Assembly (NCBI GenBank): GCA_010671965.1 | Contig: JAAHIC010000013.1 | Location: forward strand, 1 to 23,795 | Direction: 5' to 3' | Origin: Leptolyngbya sp. SIO4C5 | GTDB lineage: Bacteria > Cyanobacteriota > Cyanobacteriia > Phormidesmidales > Phormidesmidaceae | Length of the DNA stretch: 23,795 bases | Shown here: positions 1-8,366 of the stretch, piece after piece | Position numbering within the stretch: position 1 is the stretch's first letter | Layout: each line of letters opens with the position of its first letter | Notes under the pieces: model-generated | What the model was told of the DNA's origin: nothing | Databases searched by the model: none | The model's input: only the letters and a program-made list of their open reading frames with translations | Position numbers and translations under genes: made by a program

Positions 1-66
1 GAGACCATCCAACTCGATCGCCTCAATCACTTTTTGCCGGAAGTCTTCGCTGTAGGGTCGAGCCAT
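1..66 (-). CDS. IS630-family transposase, N-terminal 22 codons
   Basis: The reverse complement starts ATG and reads MARPYSEDFRQKVIEAIELD, the characteristic opening of cyanobacterial IS630 transposases, just before their N-terminal helix-turn-helix. These are DDE enzymes that cut and paste the element into TA dinucleotides. Only the amino end is present; the gene runs off the left edge, so whether it is intact cannot be judged. It lies on the same strand as the recombinase gene that the element truncates. Confidence 0.85.
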   Translation of the reverse strand, partial: MARPYSEDFRQKVIEAIELDGL

Positions 67-106
67 TGTCAAGTAACCGTATCAACTTATTCCAGTCTAC
101 GTCCTA
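1..106 (-). mobile_element. IS630-family element, terminal part, continues past left edge
   Basis: The first 66 bases encode the amino end of an IS630-type transposase on the minus strand. The 40 or so bases to its right are the short noncoding end of the element. IS630 elements insert at TA, and a TA lies near 112-116, so the boundary is probably within 100-118. The exact end and the terminal inverted repeat cannot be fixed because the other end is outside the window. The element interrupts the recombinase-like gene to its right. Confidence 0.75.
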
Positions 107-1501
107 ACCTGATTGACTACAGCTATAGGTCCGATAGAGGAAGTTATCGATGATATCGCCATTAGAACCACGTTTGCGGGCTTTAATCGGTGGCAGGGGA
201 TGGTAGAGGCCGCTCCTAGGTACGCTCTCTGGACGGTCGATGGGACAAGCTCGGGTTAATTGACGGGTGCGAAACTCTTGCTGGCGTCGCGGGGGTTCAT
301 AGGCCAGTTCAAACCAGATTAGGTAGATGGCTAGAAACCGGGCTTGAGGACGAGGACTGTGTAAGTAGCCAGAAGAGTTTCTAGGACGGCAGCGTAAGCG
401 AATGGGTTCGACCACGTCTCTGCGGATAACAGCTAGTGCGGTTTCATGGGGACCAGTCTCAGGCCATTTTTTACTCTGATCTGCAGCGTATTTATTGTTG
501 CGCCTCCATTCCTCTCTACGCTCGTTCCAGGAGGATTTCAAGTCTCGAAGTGCGCCAATGATGGGAATAGCAGCGTATTCACTTTGAGAATCGACTTCAT
601 CGGTATAAACAAACATTGCTATTTTCAGCACAGCCATGATCCGCCCCACTCGTGTGCCAGGACTGTAGCTGCCAAGTTCATCCTGCATGAACTGAAAATA
701 TCGGTTAATCCAAGTTTCTATTTCCTGTTTAAGCTGCCGCCATTGGCGCTTGCGCTCTCTACTAGTTAGCTCTTCTAATGCTTCCTCTGTAAGTAGGGGA
801 ACAAGCAGAGTAAGACTCAGTTGCTCAATAGTTAGTTCTGGACGATAGTAGTGCAGCCACCATCCAAGCATAGTCTTTATCTGAAAAATGTAGGTGGCTG
901 TCGTTTGGGTGTCAGCAGAACAGGGTTTGATCACCCGACCTGGATAATAGGTTCCACAGCAATATAAATAGAATTGATCGAATTCCTTTTGTAGGCTGGG
1001 GGTAATTTCTTCAGGCCGTAGGCCGTAAGCAACGTTTTTACGCTCTGGCATTACGACAGTAGAAGAGGTGCGACCGAAGCGATAAGGCATCGGGAGTGCG
1101 CACTCGCTTCTAAATTCATTCGTAGTGCGGTTACCAGGATACCAAACTTGCTTTTCTAAAAAACTAGTAAATTGACGAATGCGGGCACCGTAAGTATACC
1201 GAGAAGCTTTTGAAGTGTTCTGGTGCTCAAACTCTTGCTCAACTAAACTAATCATTTCGGGGGTGCGTTTGAGCAAAAGTTTACTCACAAAAGCAAGACT
1301 AGATTTCTGCTCAATTTTTGTCATTCTAGCTGAATAGTTTGTTCGCTTAAAGCCCAATGCCGGGGCAAGATATCTAGCTAGGGCACTATCTGTTTCTCGA
1401 CGAATATTAACTGCTTGCTCAGATCGGATTGAGTCAATTTCTGCATAGTAGAGAGGGATTGCTTCACCAAGAGTTCTAGGGATACCATTTTGCATAATCA
1501 A
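104..1501 (-). pseudogene. tyrosine-recombinase-like protein, 3' end removed by IS630
   Basis: The frame encodes 465 residues. The amino half is charged and helical. Near residues 400-415 it reads EPPRRQQEFR, which resembles the region around the first catalytic arginine of cyanobacterial phage-type integrases. The rest of a catalytic domain (HxxR, Tyr) is missing. The last residues before the stop at 104 come from IS630 terminal DNA, so I read the gene as truncated by insertion. GAGGAG lies six bases before a TTG at 1499-1501; an ATG at 1493-1495 is the alternative start. The family assignment is moderate because only one catalytic box is visible. The product would be inactive as a recombinase, though its DNA-binding half could persist. 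Confidence 0.55.
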
Positions 1502-1928
1502 TATAGACTCCTCAGCTTGAGTATTAAGAGCAATAAAAGTAAGCTCTTATATATGAGCAAAAGCTCTTCATGGAAATGGATTCAAAGATTATAAGTGGCG
1601 CAGCGCTTATATTGAATATAGACTCTTTTAAGCAACTTATGCCAAATATTGTTCTATATATAGCCATTGATATAATTGCTTGAAAAGACTAAATACAAAA
1701 GGTTTGAGCCGTATTTAAGAGCAATAATTTTAATATAAAAAACTGCTTTTTCTAATATCAATAAGCTCATAAATATAAGCTAAAGCCTTTGGTAAACTGC
1801 TTTATTGACTTTTTTCTGTAATTTACTGTGTTGCCTAATCAGCCAAGCTTATAAGCGTTCGCATGCAACGTCTCGAAACACATAATCAGTCAGCGACATC
1901 AGCCATTGTTAGATAAAGATAAGACTTG
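1502..1928. other. AT-rich intergenic region with short repeats
   Basis: About 430 bases with no convincing gene. It is much more AT-rich than the rest of the window. It holds repeated short words: AAGAGCAATAA occurs near 1527 and 1718, AATATAGACTC near 1500 and 1615, and AGCTC/GAGC arms around 1542-1570 can form a small dyad. It contains the promoter side of the recombinase-like gene. The repeats may be regulator sites, but nothing ties them to a named protein. Confidence 0.4.
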
Positions 1929-2195
1929 TCAGGAACGCTCATTAAATTCTTCTACGAGGCTGATCAGATCTTTAGGGAGCTTGGCCTTAACTATCTTCCA
2001 GGCAGATACAGGTAGAATCAAGTAGTGACCGCGTGCTAAGCGTTCTAGAAATTCGCTAGTGTAGGGCTCAAATTTTTCAGCAAGTTTTGAAAGTTTGAGC
2101 TTAGCGGTTAGCGTCAGGGAATAGCTCACAGGTTTCTTAACCTGATCATATTTTTCTGGTACACCTCTAGAGGATTTATGCCCTGGTCTAGCCAT
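1929..2195 (-). CDS. small basic protein, possible RHH/arc-type DNA-binding
   Basis: 88 residues opening MARPGHKSSRG, with a strong AAGGGGG ribosome-binding site seven bases before the ATG. The segment KKPVSYSLT followed by KLSKLAE and EFLERLARG has the strand-helix-helix order of short cyanobacterial ribbon-helix-helix-like proteins, where a beta strand is followed by an SEFLE-type helix. Known members are often antitoxins or plasmid regulators. No toxin partner is adjacent: upstream is an AT-rich gap, downstream the truncated recombinase gene. The DNA-binding role is inferred from fold pattern only. Confidence 0.55.
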   Translation of the reverse strand: MARPGHKSSRGVPEKYDQVKKPVSYSLTLTAKLKLSKLAEKFEPYTSEFLERLARGHYLILPVSAWKIVKAKLPKDLISLVEEFNERS

Positions 2196-2523
2196 CTATG
2201 CCCCCTTTTTTCTATGTTTGGTTTCTGGTCAATTGTGCTTATATAAAGCACGGTAAGGTCAATCAAAATATTGTTGAAGAAGCTAAAGCTGCAAATACTA
2301 AAGCCAACTTAGAAATTCAGTAAGCAGAGCCTCGATGCTGTCCTAGCAACGGTGCCCATAGCAGTGCTGTGAGATCTCTGACAACACTACTTGTAAATAA
2401 ATTCAAAGAGACAGTTTAAATCTCTTAAATCAGCAAAGAAGCAGCAAAAAGTTACTCCAACTATTAGCAATATAGGAGCTCAACTAGGTGTATTAGATGT
2501 AAAGTATCGTTAATGAAGTTTTT
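2196..2523. other. intergenic, no gene seen
   Basis: About 330 bases with no supported gene. A short plus-strand frame near 2266-2322 reads as a lysine/alanine-rich tail ending in a stop, and could be a remnant of a coiled-coil protein, but it is too short to assign. No clear terminator or repeat stands out. Confidence 0.35.
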
Positions 2524-3717
2524 TTAAGCCCATATCCAGACGATGAATCCCCGAAGATTGACGATACCTTTGATAGGCCGGGGGGCATGGGCACGTCTGA
2601 GTGGCTCAATTTCCTGTTGAGCCACTTTCAGGCAGTGAGACAAGCCGAGATCAGTGCCTATGTGCCGGAACGGACAGTCACATTCGGACTCTTTAATCGT
2701 AGAGCATTTTCGATGTCGAGGCTTAAACATTGCCCGCTCTTGGCTACGTTCCAGCTTAAAGGGCTGTCCTCGATGCCAACTGATGTCACTGATATAAGCG
2801 TTTTTTGCAGCAGTTAAAGCCTTAATGTATTTCGCATATTTATCTAAAAAAAGCCATGGATCTGATAAGACGGCGGTGCTTAGAACTTCCCAGTACTGAC
2901 CTGTCTGAGCTATTTCTTCTAGATAGATCTCTTCTCTTGGAAGCAGTGGCTCTCCCAGTTTTCTCAAGAAACGAATCTGTTTCAGATAGTAATCTTCCTG
3001 GTCTTTCAAAGATACCCAGGTTTGTTCAAAGTTTTCTGGCCCTGCATTCCATCCCTCTATAAAGGTCTGCTTCTGGATTTCAACAAAGAACTTTAGAGTG
3101 TTATTCTCCGCCTCGATAGTACAGCAGGCCGTTTCGTCGCAGAGTTTAGGAGTCACTGCTTTAATGAGTTGGTATAGCGCAGAGTCGACTGCGGCCAACT
3201 GCTCGATTTTTTGAGTCTCTTCAAGGCCAACGCTGTTCCGTAGAAGCTCGCGCAAATGATCATTCCCAACGACTGAGTTAAAAATCTCATCAGCCATGAG
3301 CAGCCCTCGAGCCTGATAGAGATAGTGTTGGGTTTTCAGCCAATATGCTTGATTTTGGTTTTTTGGCCGAACATCAGCCTGCATTGGAATTTGTGCGATC
3401 GCTACTGCCATCTTCTGGAACTTGCGCCCTATTTCTGTATCCGGCACAAAGACACATTTGTGAGGAATCCATCGCCGCTCTATTCTGAGGCAAAGATCAT
3501 CTTCGCGGGCTTTTGTTTGCCAATGATTGATGGATTCTTGCTGTGCTTCCTTCCGGCAGCGCATTACCTGAGGACAATTATCATCATCAATTGGTACTCG
3601 AACCAAAACAATGTCGTGAAGCACTTTGGGAGTTTTGAAAAAACGTCGAGCTAAATCCTGTATCTCTTCATCTGAAAATTTATTCTTCCGATCGGGAAAC
3701 TGATAGGAATAGCTCAT
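2524..3717 (-). CDS. uncharacterised protein, Cys-containing C-terminus
   Basis: 397 residues and not recognised. No signal peptide or membrane segment is visible. The amino third is mixed alpha/beta and basic, the middle (about 200-300) is strongly helical and acidic. The last 70 residues contain KCSTIKESECDCPF and a later HCLK, giving four cysteines and two histidines in about 40 residues that could bind a metal. The ATG at 3717 has no clear ribosome-binding site. The gene stands alone between two gene-poor gaps and shares the AT-richer composition of the first 4 kb, suggesting a common foreign origin. Real coding is likely because the frame is long and has no competing long frame. Confidence 0.65.
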   Translation of the reverse strand: MSYSYQFPDRKNKFSDEEIQDLARRFFKTPKVLHDIVLVRVPIDDDNCPQVMRCRKEAQQESINHWQTKAREDDLCLRIERRWIPHKCVFVPDTEIGRKFQKMAVAIAQIPMQADVRPKNQNQAYWLKTQHYLYQARGLLMADEIFNSVVGNDHLRELLRNSVGLEETQKIEQLAAVDSALYQLIKAVTPKLCDETACCTIEAENNTLKFFVEIQKQTFIEGWNAGPENFEQTWVSLKDQEDYYLKQIRFLRKLGEPLLPREEIYLEEIAQTGQYWEVLSTAVLSDPWLFLDKYAKYIKALTAAKNAYISDISWHRGQPFKLERSQERAMFKPRHRKCSTIKESECDCPFRHIGTDLGLSHCLKVAQQEIEPLRRAHAPRPIKGIVNLRGFIVWIWA

Positions 3718-4075
3718 TGCTGTGCATCTATTTCAATTGCATAGAGACAATTGTATATGCTGTGCTTTCTTTTGCCTGTTGAGTTAGACATAAGCTATTG
3801 AGCATCGGCCTTACTGTGTCTATGAAATGCTCCATTGCTTTTTAAAAATCCTACACACAACTGTCACCATCACTTCTTGTTACCCAGCACCAGTACATGT
3901 TGAGTAAATCAATACCTTTGGGCTGGTGATGCTTAGTGCAGCGTAGCAACTGAATAGACAGTGTACGAATCATGTTCTAGATCTGTGTCAATGTTGCTAG
4001 TTTGCTTTGAGGGCGCGAGTTGCACAAAAGCATCCACAGATCCAGCTAATAAGGAAAGAGGTATCGCTTACCTAC
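3718..4075. other. intergenic, no gene seen
   Basis: About 360 bases upstream of the unknown gene and downstream of the Uma2 gene. A plus-strand open frame in 3961-4203 overlaps the Uma2 gene and has no ribosome-binding site, so I treat it as a shadow. Partly complementary words CACCATCAC and GGCTGGTGATG around 3866-3930 could pair weakly. I see no clear terminator. Confidence 0.35.
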
Positions 4076-4687
4076 TCAGGCACCAGCTGCCTCAAAAATC
4101 TCTGCCGCCGTCAAGGTTAGCGCTGGAAAAGTCTGAGACACTAAGCGATCGCTGCCGCGAAACTGCTGCAACTGGTATTCCTCATTCTCAAGCGTATAGA
4201 TAGAGATTGTTGGCGTTTTGGGAGAGCCAATGTAGCGAGCCGCGCCAATCGCCAGATAGTCCACAATCCAGTATTCCAGGATGCCTAATGCTTCATACTC
4301 GGCCAGCTTGTAAAGATAATCATCGCGCCAGTTGGTTGAGCTGACTTCAACCGCTAGCTGAATCGGTCCTTCCAGAGCGGCATACGCCTTCGGGTCAGAC
4401 GTCCATAAGTCCTTATCGATAACACTGACGTCCGGCGTGCGACCTTGAGCTAGCCCGTCATCGCGAGTCGTTTTAACCGAAGCAAAGCGACTGATTTTGT
4501 AGTTGAGCTGGCCTTGCTTGACCTGCTCGCGAAACGCATCGTAGATAAAATCGGCCACATCATCATGGGCACGGGTTGCCATCAGTTGAACAAGCTGACC
4601 ATTGACCAGTTCATAGCGTTTACCATCATCCGGGTAAGCTTCTAGAAAATCTACAAAGCCCAGAGGCTGAGCGATCGCTTGAGTCAT
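4076..4687 (-). CDS. Uma2-family (DUF820) restriction-endonuclease-fold protein
   Basis: 203 residues with the usual layout of this abundant cyanobacterial family. It has an N-terminal helix and a YELVNGQLV strand. The core follows: RTPDVSVID (catalytic Asp), LAVEVSS (Glu and following strand), and a helix DYLYKLAEYEALGILEYWIVD that packs against it. These match the PD-(D/E)xK fold. The length is normal and the gene looks intact. The biological role of Uma2 proteins is not settled; many are scattered multi-copy genes near mobile DNA. The ATG at 4687 is preceded by GAGG at a somewhat long spacing. It reads in the same direction as the RHH gene 80 bases upstream and may be cotranscribed. Confidence 0.9.
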   Translation of the reverse strand: MTQAIAQPLGFVDFLEAYPDDGKRYELVNGQLVQLMATRAHDDVADFIYDAFREQVKQGQLNYKISRFASVKTTRDDGLAQGRTPDVSVIDKDLWTSDPKAYAALEGPIQLAVEVSSTNWRDDYLYKLAEYEALGILEYWIVDYLAIGAARYIGSPKTPTISIYTLENEEYQLQQFRGSDRLVSQTFPALTLTAAEIFEAAGA

Positions 4688-4766
4688 AGCAACTGGCGAC
4701 CTCGTCGAAAGAAAGATAGAGTTGCGGGAATGGCTTTAGTGTAACGCTTCGATTGACTAGCGCTGA

Positions 4767-4979
4767 TTAGATTAACTGCGCCAACTTCTTATACTGCTGC
4801 TCCAGCTTGCTCAACCGTCTCGCCATCGTCGCTACCGCATCCGGATCTGTCTTACCGAGATACTGTGACAGCGCCTCTCTCACGATTTCACTTTGAGACT
4901 TCCCCGTTTCCTGTGAGAGTTCTTCGATCTGCGCTACCCATGAATGCGGCACCCTAGTGGCGACTAACGGTTTTTCCAT
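4767..4979 (-). CDS. ribbon-helix-helix protein, CopG/antitoxin-like
   Basis: About 70 residues: PLVATRVP (strand) then a helix starting HSWVAQIEELS, a turn TGKSQSE and a second helix IVREALSQYL, followed by a heptad-like tail. This is the CopG/MetJ-Arc strand-helix-helix fold, which dimerises and binds DNA through the paired strand. A TTG 12 bases upstream (4989-4991) would add four residues, but the ATG at 4979 gives the conserved start. No toxin gene is next to it; the Uma2 gene downstream is the only candidate partner, on weak grounds. A degenerate copy of its 5' end lies near 5369-5394. Confidence 0.8.
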   Translation of the reverse strand: MEKPLVATRVPHSWVAQIEELSQETGKSQSEIVREALSQYLGKTDPDAVATMARRLSKLEQQYKKLAQLI

Positions 4980-5007
4980 TTCTGTAAACAACGTATACGG
5001 TGTTAAC

Positions 5008-5055
5008 GCCTACACGGCCTTAAACTGGCGAAGCTGCGATTTGGGGCAATTTAGT
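5008..5055 (+). repeat. repeat family copy A (forward)
   Basis: One of four copies of a roughly 40-base sequence. The shared core is GGCCTTAAACTGGCGAAGC followed by TGCGATTTGGGGCAATTTAGT. Here the leading block reads GCCTACACGG, the reverse complement of CCGTGTAGGC at the same place in the copy at 8367. It lies 29 bases upstream of the RHH start codon and pairs in inverted orientation with the copy at 5455-5490. Confidence 0.8.
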
Positions 5056-5139
5056 ATTTTTGATCTATCTATTTAACGAGAGAATAGGGGGTTCAGGCTT
5101 TGGAAAAGTGCTTGAAACTCTAATTGCTGAAAATATAAG

Positions 5140-5394
5140 CTAATCGCTGTATTGCTTATAAAGAGCCAGTCTCAGCCTCAACTTGCCCAAAATCGCACGT
5201 TCGATACTTTTAGGCCGAATTGGGGTTTGGGCAGCAGCAACACCCGCAATCTCGACTATGGGTACCACATACGGAATTAGCCTTCTCATCTCTACACCCT
5301 GAGAAAAAGCTCTGTCTGAAGAATGCCCAGCGCTGCGGAGAAGAGACGCAACCACCTTAACCACCTGCAATGCGGGCACCCTAACGACTAGCAA
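5140..5394 (-). pseudogene. degenerate RHH-like open frame
   Basis: An 84-codon frame whose first residues (VVRVPAL) mirror the RHH protein at 4767-4979 (VATRVPHSW). At the DNA level AATGCGG(G)CACCCTA and CGACTA are shared with that gene's start region. The remainder does not resemble an RHH domain. It lies between inverted repeat copies A and B. I read it as a decayed duplicate of the RHH gene's 5' end; a functional small protein cannot be excluded. Confidence 0.35.
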
Positions 5395-5454
5395 GCAACC
5401 CGGTGTTGGTTATAGAATTACTGTTGTCAGCGCTGATCACCTTCTCTCTGCTAG

Positions 5455-5490
5455 GCCCCAAATCGAAGCTTCGCCAGTCTGAGGCCTACA
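5455..5490 (-). repeat. repeat family copy B (inverted)
   Basis: The reverse complement reads TGTAGGCCTCAGACTGGCG then AAGCTTCGATTTGGGGCC, aligning with the core shared by the other three copies. In this copy the centre is a perfect palindrome, CGAAGCTTCG. Together with copy A it brackets about 400 bases carrying the degenerate RHH-like frame. Confidence 0.75.
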
Positions 5491-5595
5491 AAACGTTTGA
5501 GACTGACTATAGTTTGCGAACCGAAAATCGTAGTTTTTTACACAAACAATACTAACGGTTCCAACTATAAGACTGATTATTAGTTGTCAGGTGAA

Positions 5596-6752
5596 CAGAG
5601 CTGATTCACTGTGATGAGATAAAAATTATGCTGTAAGGCAACCGCTATCTCCAGTGTTGCCATGACCCTCATCGAAGCCTTACAGACCGTCCCCGATTAC
5701 CGTAAGGCTCGTGGGAAACGCCATCCGTTATGGATCATTTTGGTGTTTATTGTGATGGGGAATTTAGCGGGTTATCGAGGAAATCGCCCGCTGGAGGAGT
5801 TTGCGAAACGCTACGGGGCAGAGGTGGCTCGGTTGCTGCAGATTGAACTCGACGCAGTCCCCTCGTTTTCAACGTTCCGGCGAGCGCATATTGGGCTTGA
5901 CTTTACCGCCCTGAGCGACGCCTTCGCTCGATGGATGCGCCAGCATATCACGGCAGATGACGATGTGTATGCCATCGACGGGAAACGAATTCGGCAGCCC
6001 ATCACCGATGATGCGGGCCAAACTCGCTTTGTCGGGCTCGTCAGCGTTTTCGCTCAAAGCCAAGGGATCACCGTCGATTTAGCGGCGCTGACCACCACCG
6101 AAAACAGTGAATTGAAGGTGGTGCAGTACCTGCTGGAGAAGCTCCGCCTTACTGGGGTGGTCTTCAGTCTAGATGCGCTTCATGCTCAAAAAAACACTCT
6201 CGCTCATTGTTGAAGGCGGCAATGACTATGGGGTCTCTGTCAAAGCGAATCAGGGGAAACTGTATCGTCAAATTGAGACCCTCGTTCGCTATCGCCAACC
6301 GCGACAAACCGCGTCAACGCCTGTTGAGTGTCACCATGGCCGTCAAGAACAGCGGTTGGTCAGCGTGTATTCTGCCCAAGGCATTGATACTCAACGCTGG
6401 CAGGGGGCGAAAACTATCCTCTGTGTCGAGCGACGGCGATGTACTGCAGAGAGATGTTCCATCCATCAGGCCTACTATCTCAGCTCTGTCGCTACTAGCG
6501 CAAGACTCTGGAACGACATGGTGCGTGGGCATTGGAGCATTGAGAATCGATTGCATTGGCCCAAAGATGTCGTTCTCCATGAGGATGAAACCTACGGTCG
6601 GAATCCCAATGCCCTGCTCAATGCCTCGCTGTTTCGCTCCATTACTATCAATTTGCTCCGGCTCAGGGGGGGTAAGTCGGTGACCTCCGCGCTACGGGAG
6701 CTAGCCAACCAAGTCGAGCAGATTTTCCGTTTCTTACAATGAATCAACCCTA
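5596..6752 (+). mobile_element. ISAs1-family insertion sequence with target duplication
   Basis: The left end CAGAGCTGATTCACTGT and the reverse complement of the right end TAGGGTTGATTCATTGT form imperfect terminal inverted repeats (13 of 17 match). The same 10 bases, GTCAGGTGAA, lie immediately outside both ends (5586-5595 and 6753-6762); ISAs1 elements make 8-10 bp duplications. The 1157-bp length fits the family. The only gene is the transposase. The duplicated bases include AGGTGA, which serves as ribosome-binding site for the gene at 6766. Confidence 0.88.
5662..6742 (+). pseudogene. ISAs1-family (H-repeat type) transposase, frameshifted
   Basis: A DDE transposase of about 360 residues split into two frames. 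Frame 1 (5662-6213) has the N-terminal helical region, then AIDGKRIR with the first catalytic Asp and FSLDALH with the second. Frame 2 (to 6742) resumes with TLSLIVEGGNDYGVSVKANQ and carries GHWSIENRLHW with the catalytic Glu. The shift lies at a run of seven A residues (6188-6194). Family members usually read QKKT here, so two A residues lost or one gained explains the break. Polymerase slippage on the A run could restore some full-length protein, but simple inactivation is the default reading. Confidence 0.9.
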
Positions 6753-6765
6753 GTCAGGTGAATCC

Positions 6766-7206
6766 ATGGATCCAATAACAATAACTCTGATTGCTCTTGG
6801 AGCAGGAGGACTAGTTTTAATGGTCTTCTTCCTAATAGCTAGTGCAGCAATACTTCTTGCCACTATTGATAGCGCATGCAAGGAGATCATAAGGCTTATT
6901 TATGAATCGGAAGAAAAGAAATCTACTCTAAAAGCTGAGAATGAGAGAGAAAAACGCAAATTAGAAGAGTTTCAAAAAATCTTAGAAGAAGAAAGAAAAA
7001 AGATGGAAGAAGAAAAGGCAATAGTGACAGAAATTCAATCAATCGTAAAAGAATCACCGCACAAAATTGCTCTTAAACTTCCTAGGTTAATCCAGCTAAT
7101 TTACGAAAGCTTGATACTAAGAAATAATTTGAAGAATCCAGAAAACTCAATCAATGCTGTCAAAAAGAAGATTGAGGATCTAAAAGAAAGATTTAGAACC
7201 ATATAA
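6766..7206 (+). CDS. small membrane-anchored coiled-coil protein
   Basis: 146 residues. A single hydrophobic segment at about 4-33 (ITLIALGAGGLVLMVFFLIA...) anchors the protein. A long charged helix from about 45 to 90, rich in Glu and Lys (EEERKKMEEEK), should form a coiled coil. A basic helical tail follows. The function is not recognised. The gene is AT-rich compared with the IS beside it. The ISAs1 element inserted directly in front of it, so its native promoter now lies on the far side (before 5586). AGGTGA at 6757-6762, part of the target duplication, still serves as ribosome-binding site. It is convergent with 7302-7703, also a membrane coiled-coil protein. Confidence 0.65.
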   Translation: MDPITITLIALGAGGLVLMVFFLIASAAILLATIDSACKEIIRLIYESEEKKSTLKAENEREKRKLEEFQKILEEERKKMEEEKAIVTEIQSIVKESPHKIALKLPRLIQLIYESLILRNNLKNPENSINAVKKKIEDLKERFRTI

Positions 7207-7301
7207 CCTTAGGGGAAAATTAGAAATTCCTTTTGTATTTCACTCCTAATTCTTTACCTAGACCCGCTCAATTAGGATGTAAATAATGAAAAGCCAGAAA
7301 A

Positions 7302-7703
7302 TCATGACTTAGCTAATATCACAAAGCTTACGCCTACTAGCAATAAGCCTATAAAAGCTATAAGCAGAAACCCTATAAATATAGAAGCAGCAATTATAGA
7401 GGTGCCAATCACTATCTTGTTGTTAGTTTGGTTGAGGAGGACATTTCTTTCTGCCTGAATATCTTTCATCTCAAGCATTAAATTGTATTTATCTCTCTCA
7501 ATATCATTTCGCTCTTGTTGAAGCTCAGCAAGAGCATTATTACGTCGCCCGAAAAGACTGCTAACTCCGTATACTGCAAGAAAAGGAATCGCCATTACTG
7601 GGTGAAGAAAACCAGCACTGAATGCCGCCAAAGAAGTTGAAAACCTAGTAATATTGTTGTCTTCAGATTTGACAATCGATGTGCTATTTCTATTCTGAAT
7701 CAT
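7302..7703 (-). CDS. small membrane protein, TM-coiled coil-TM
   Basis: 133 residues, not recognised. A weakly hydrophobic stretch at about 25-50 (FLHPVMAIPFLAVYGVSSLF) is followed by a coiled-coil helix at about 55-92 (LQQERNDIERDKYN...). A strongly hydrophobic hairpin occupies about 97-131. It may be inserted in the membrane with the coiled coil on one side. It is convergent with the coiled-coil membrane protein at 6766-7206, and the pair might interact, though only their similar layout supports that. No good ribosome-binding site precedes the ATG at 7703. Confidence 0.6.
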   Translation of the reverse strand: MIQNRNSTSIVKSEDNNITRFSTSLAAFSAGFLHPVMAIPFLAVYGVSSLFGRRNNALAELQQERNDIERDKYNLMLEMKDIQAERNVLLNQTNNKIVIGTSIIAASIFIGFLLIAFIGLLLVGVSFVILAKS

Positions 7704-7802
7704 GGCAGTTTACGGGTAAAAGGCTTATAACTTTTCGTATCGTAGCTCATCGTTTTTTTGGCTGCAAGACTTCAAAGTCTCGCCCAGCTAACACTTTGAG
7801 TC

Positions 7803-8141
7803 CTACAGTGTGTTATGGCAGAGAGCTTGATTGGAGGCGCAGTTATGCAAGAAGGTGATGCGGCCCTCGTAAATCCAGCCTTCATATGCCCCGTAACGAC
7901 CCTCTAGCTTATACCAATCACCGCTACGGTTGGTTCTAATAATTCGAACCCATTGACCATCGCTGACGCTGCTATTGACGTTTCTACTATTAAAGGAATC
8001 ACTTCGCTTCAACTGAATAGTTCCGCTAAAGCCTGGCGACTCCTGAATCTCGACCATACCCACCATAGATGGCTGTCCTGCATAAGCACTCGATGCGCTC
8101 ATGAAGACTAAAAGGGAAGCAAGCCAAAAGTTTTTACTCAT
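7803..8141 (-). CDS. secreted protein with SH3-like domain
   Basis: About 112 residues. A classical signal peptide ends at AYAG (FWLASLLVFMSASSAYA, cleavage after about residue 22). The mature part has a bacterial SH3-like pattern: SDGQWVRIIRTNRSGDWYKL then YGAYEGWIYEGRI, as in small SH3b proteins that bind cell-wall or surface ligands. Two late cysteines (NCASNQALC) could pair. The ATG at 8141 is chosen because it gives a compact signal peptide; an upstream TTG at 8150 is in frame. The gene is followed downstream (leftward) by the membrane protein gene. Export to the periplasm is well supported; the ligand is unknown. Confidence 0.7.
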   Translation of the reverse strand: MSKNFWLASLLVFMSASSAYAGQPSMVGMVEIQESPGFSGTIQLKRSDSFNSRNVNSSVSDGQWVRIIRTNRSGDWYKLEGRYGAYEGWIYEGRITFLHNCASNQALCHNTL

Positions 8142-8366
8142 CTCAAGCAAGACTCAATTTGTTGAGATTCACCTTACTGAACAGTATTCTTCAGTTCAAT
8201 CTTATGTATGCCGCTTTTGTAACACACACAGTTTAACCAGTAATTCATCGCCCATTCATCGTGCTTTTTTTTACACAATGCAGGCACCCATGTATCCTCA
8301 AACACATATCGATCACATTTGATCTGGCAACTGGCAAGCCAAATTGCTGACTGGCATAACTGTATC

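Noticed and set aside
446..769. Plus-strand 107-codon frame
   Set aside because: Antisense shadow inside the recombinase-like gene, with no start signal.
3325..3654. Plus-strand 109-codon frame
   Set aside because: Lies wholly antisense within the 2524-3717 gene and has no ribosome-binding site.
6181..6200. A-AAA-AAC as a programmed -1 frameshift site in the ISAs1 transposase
   Set aside because: The second half of the transposase is in the +1 (or -2) frame relative to the first; a -1 shift leads to a meaningless frame.
8101..8322. Plus-strand 73-codon frame upstream of copy C
   Set aside because: Starts inside the secreted SH3-like gene on the opposite strand, has no ribosome-binding site and no recognisable features.
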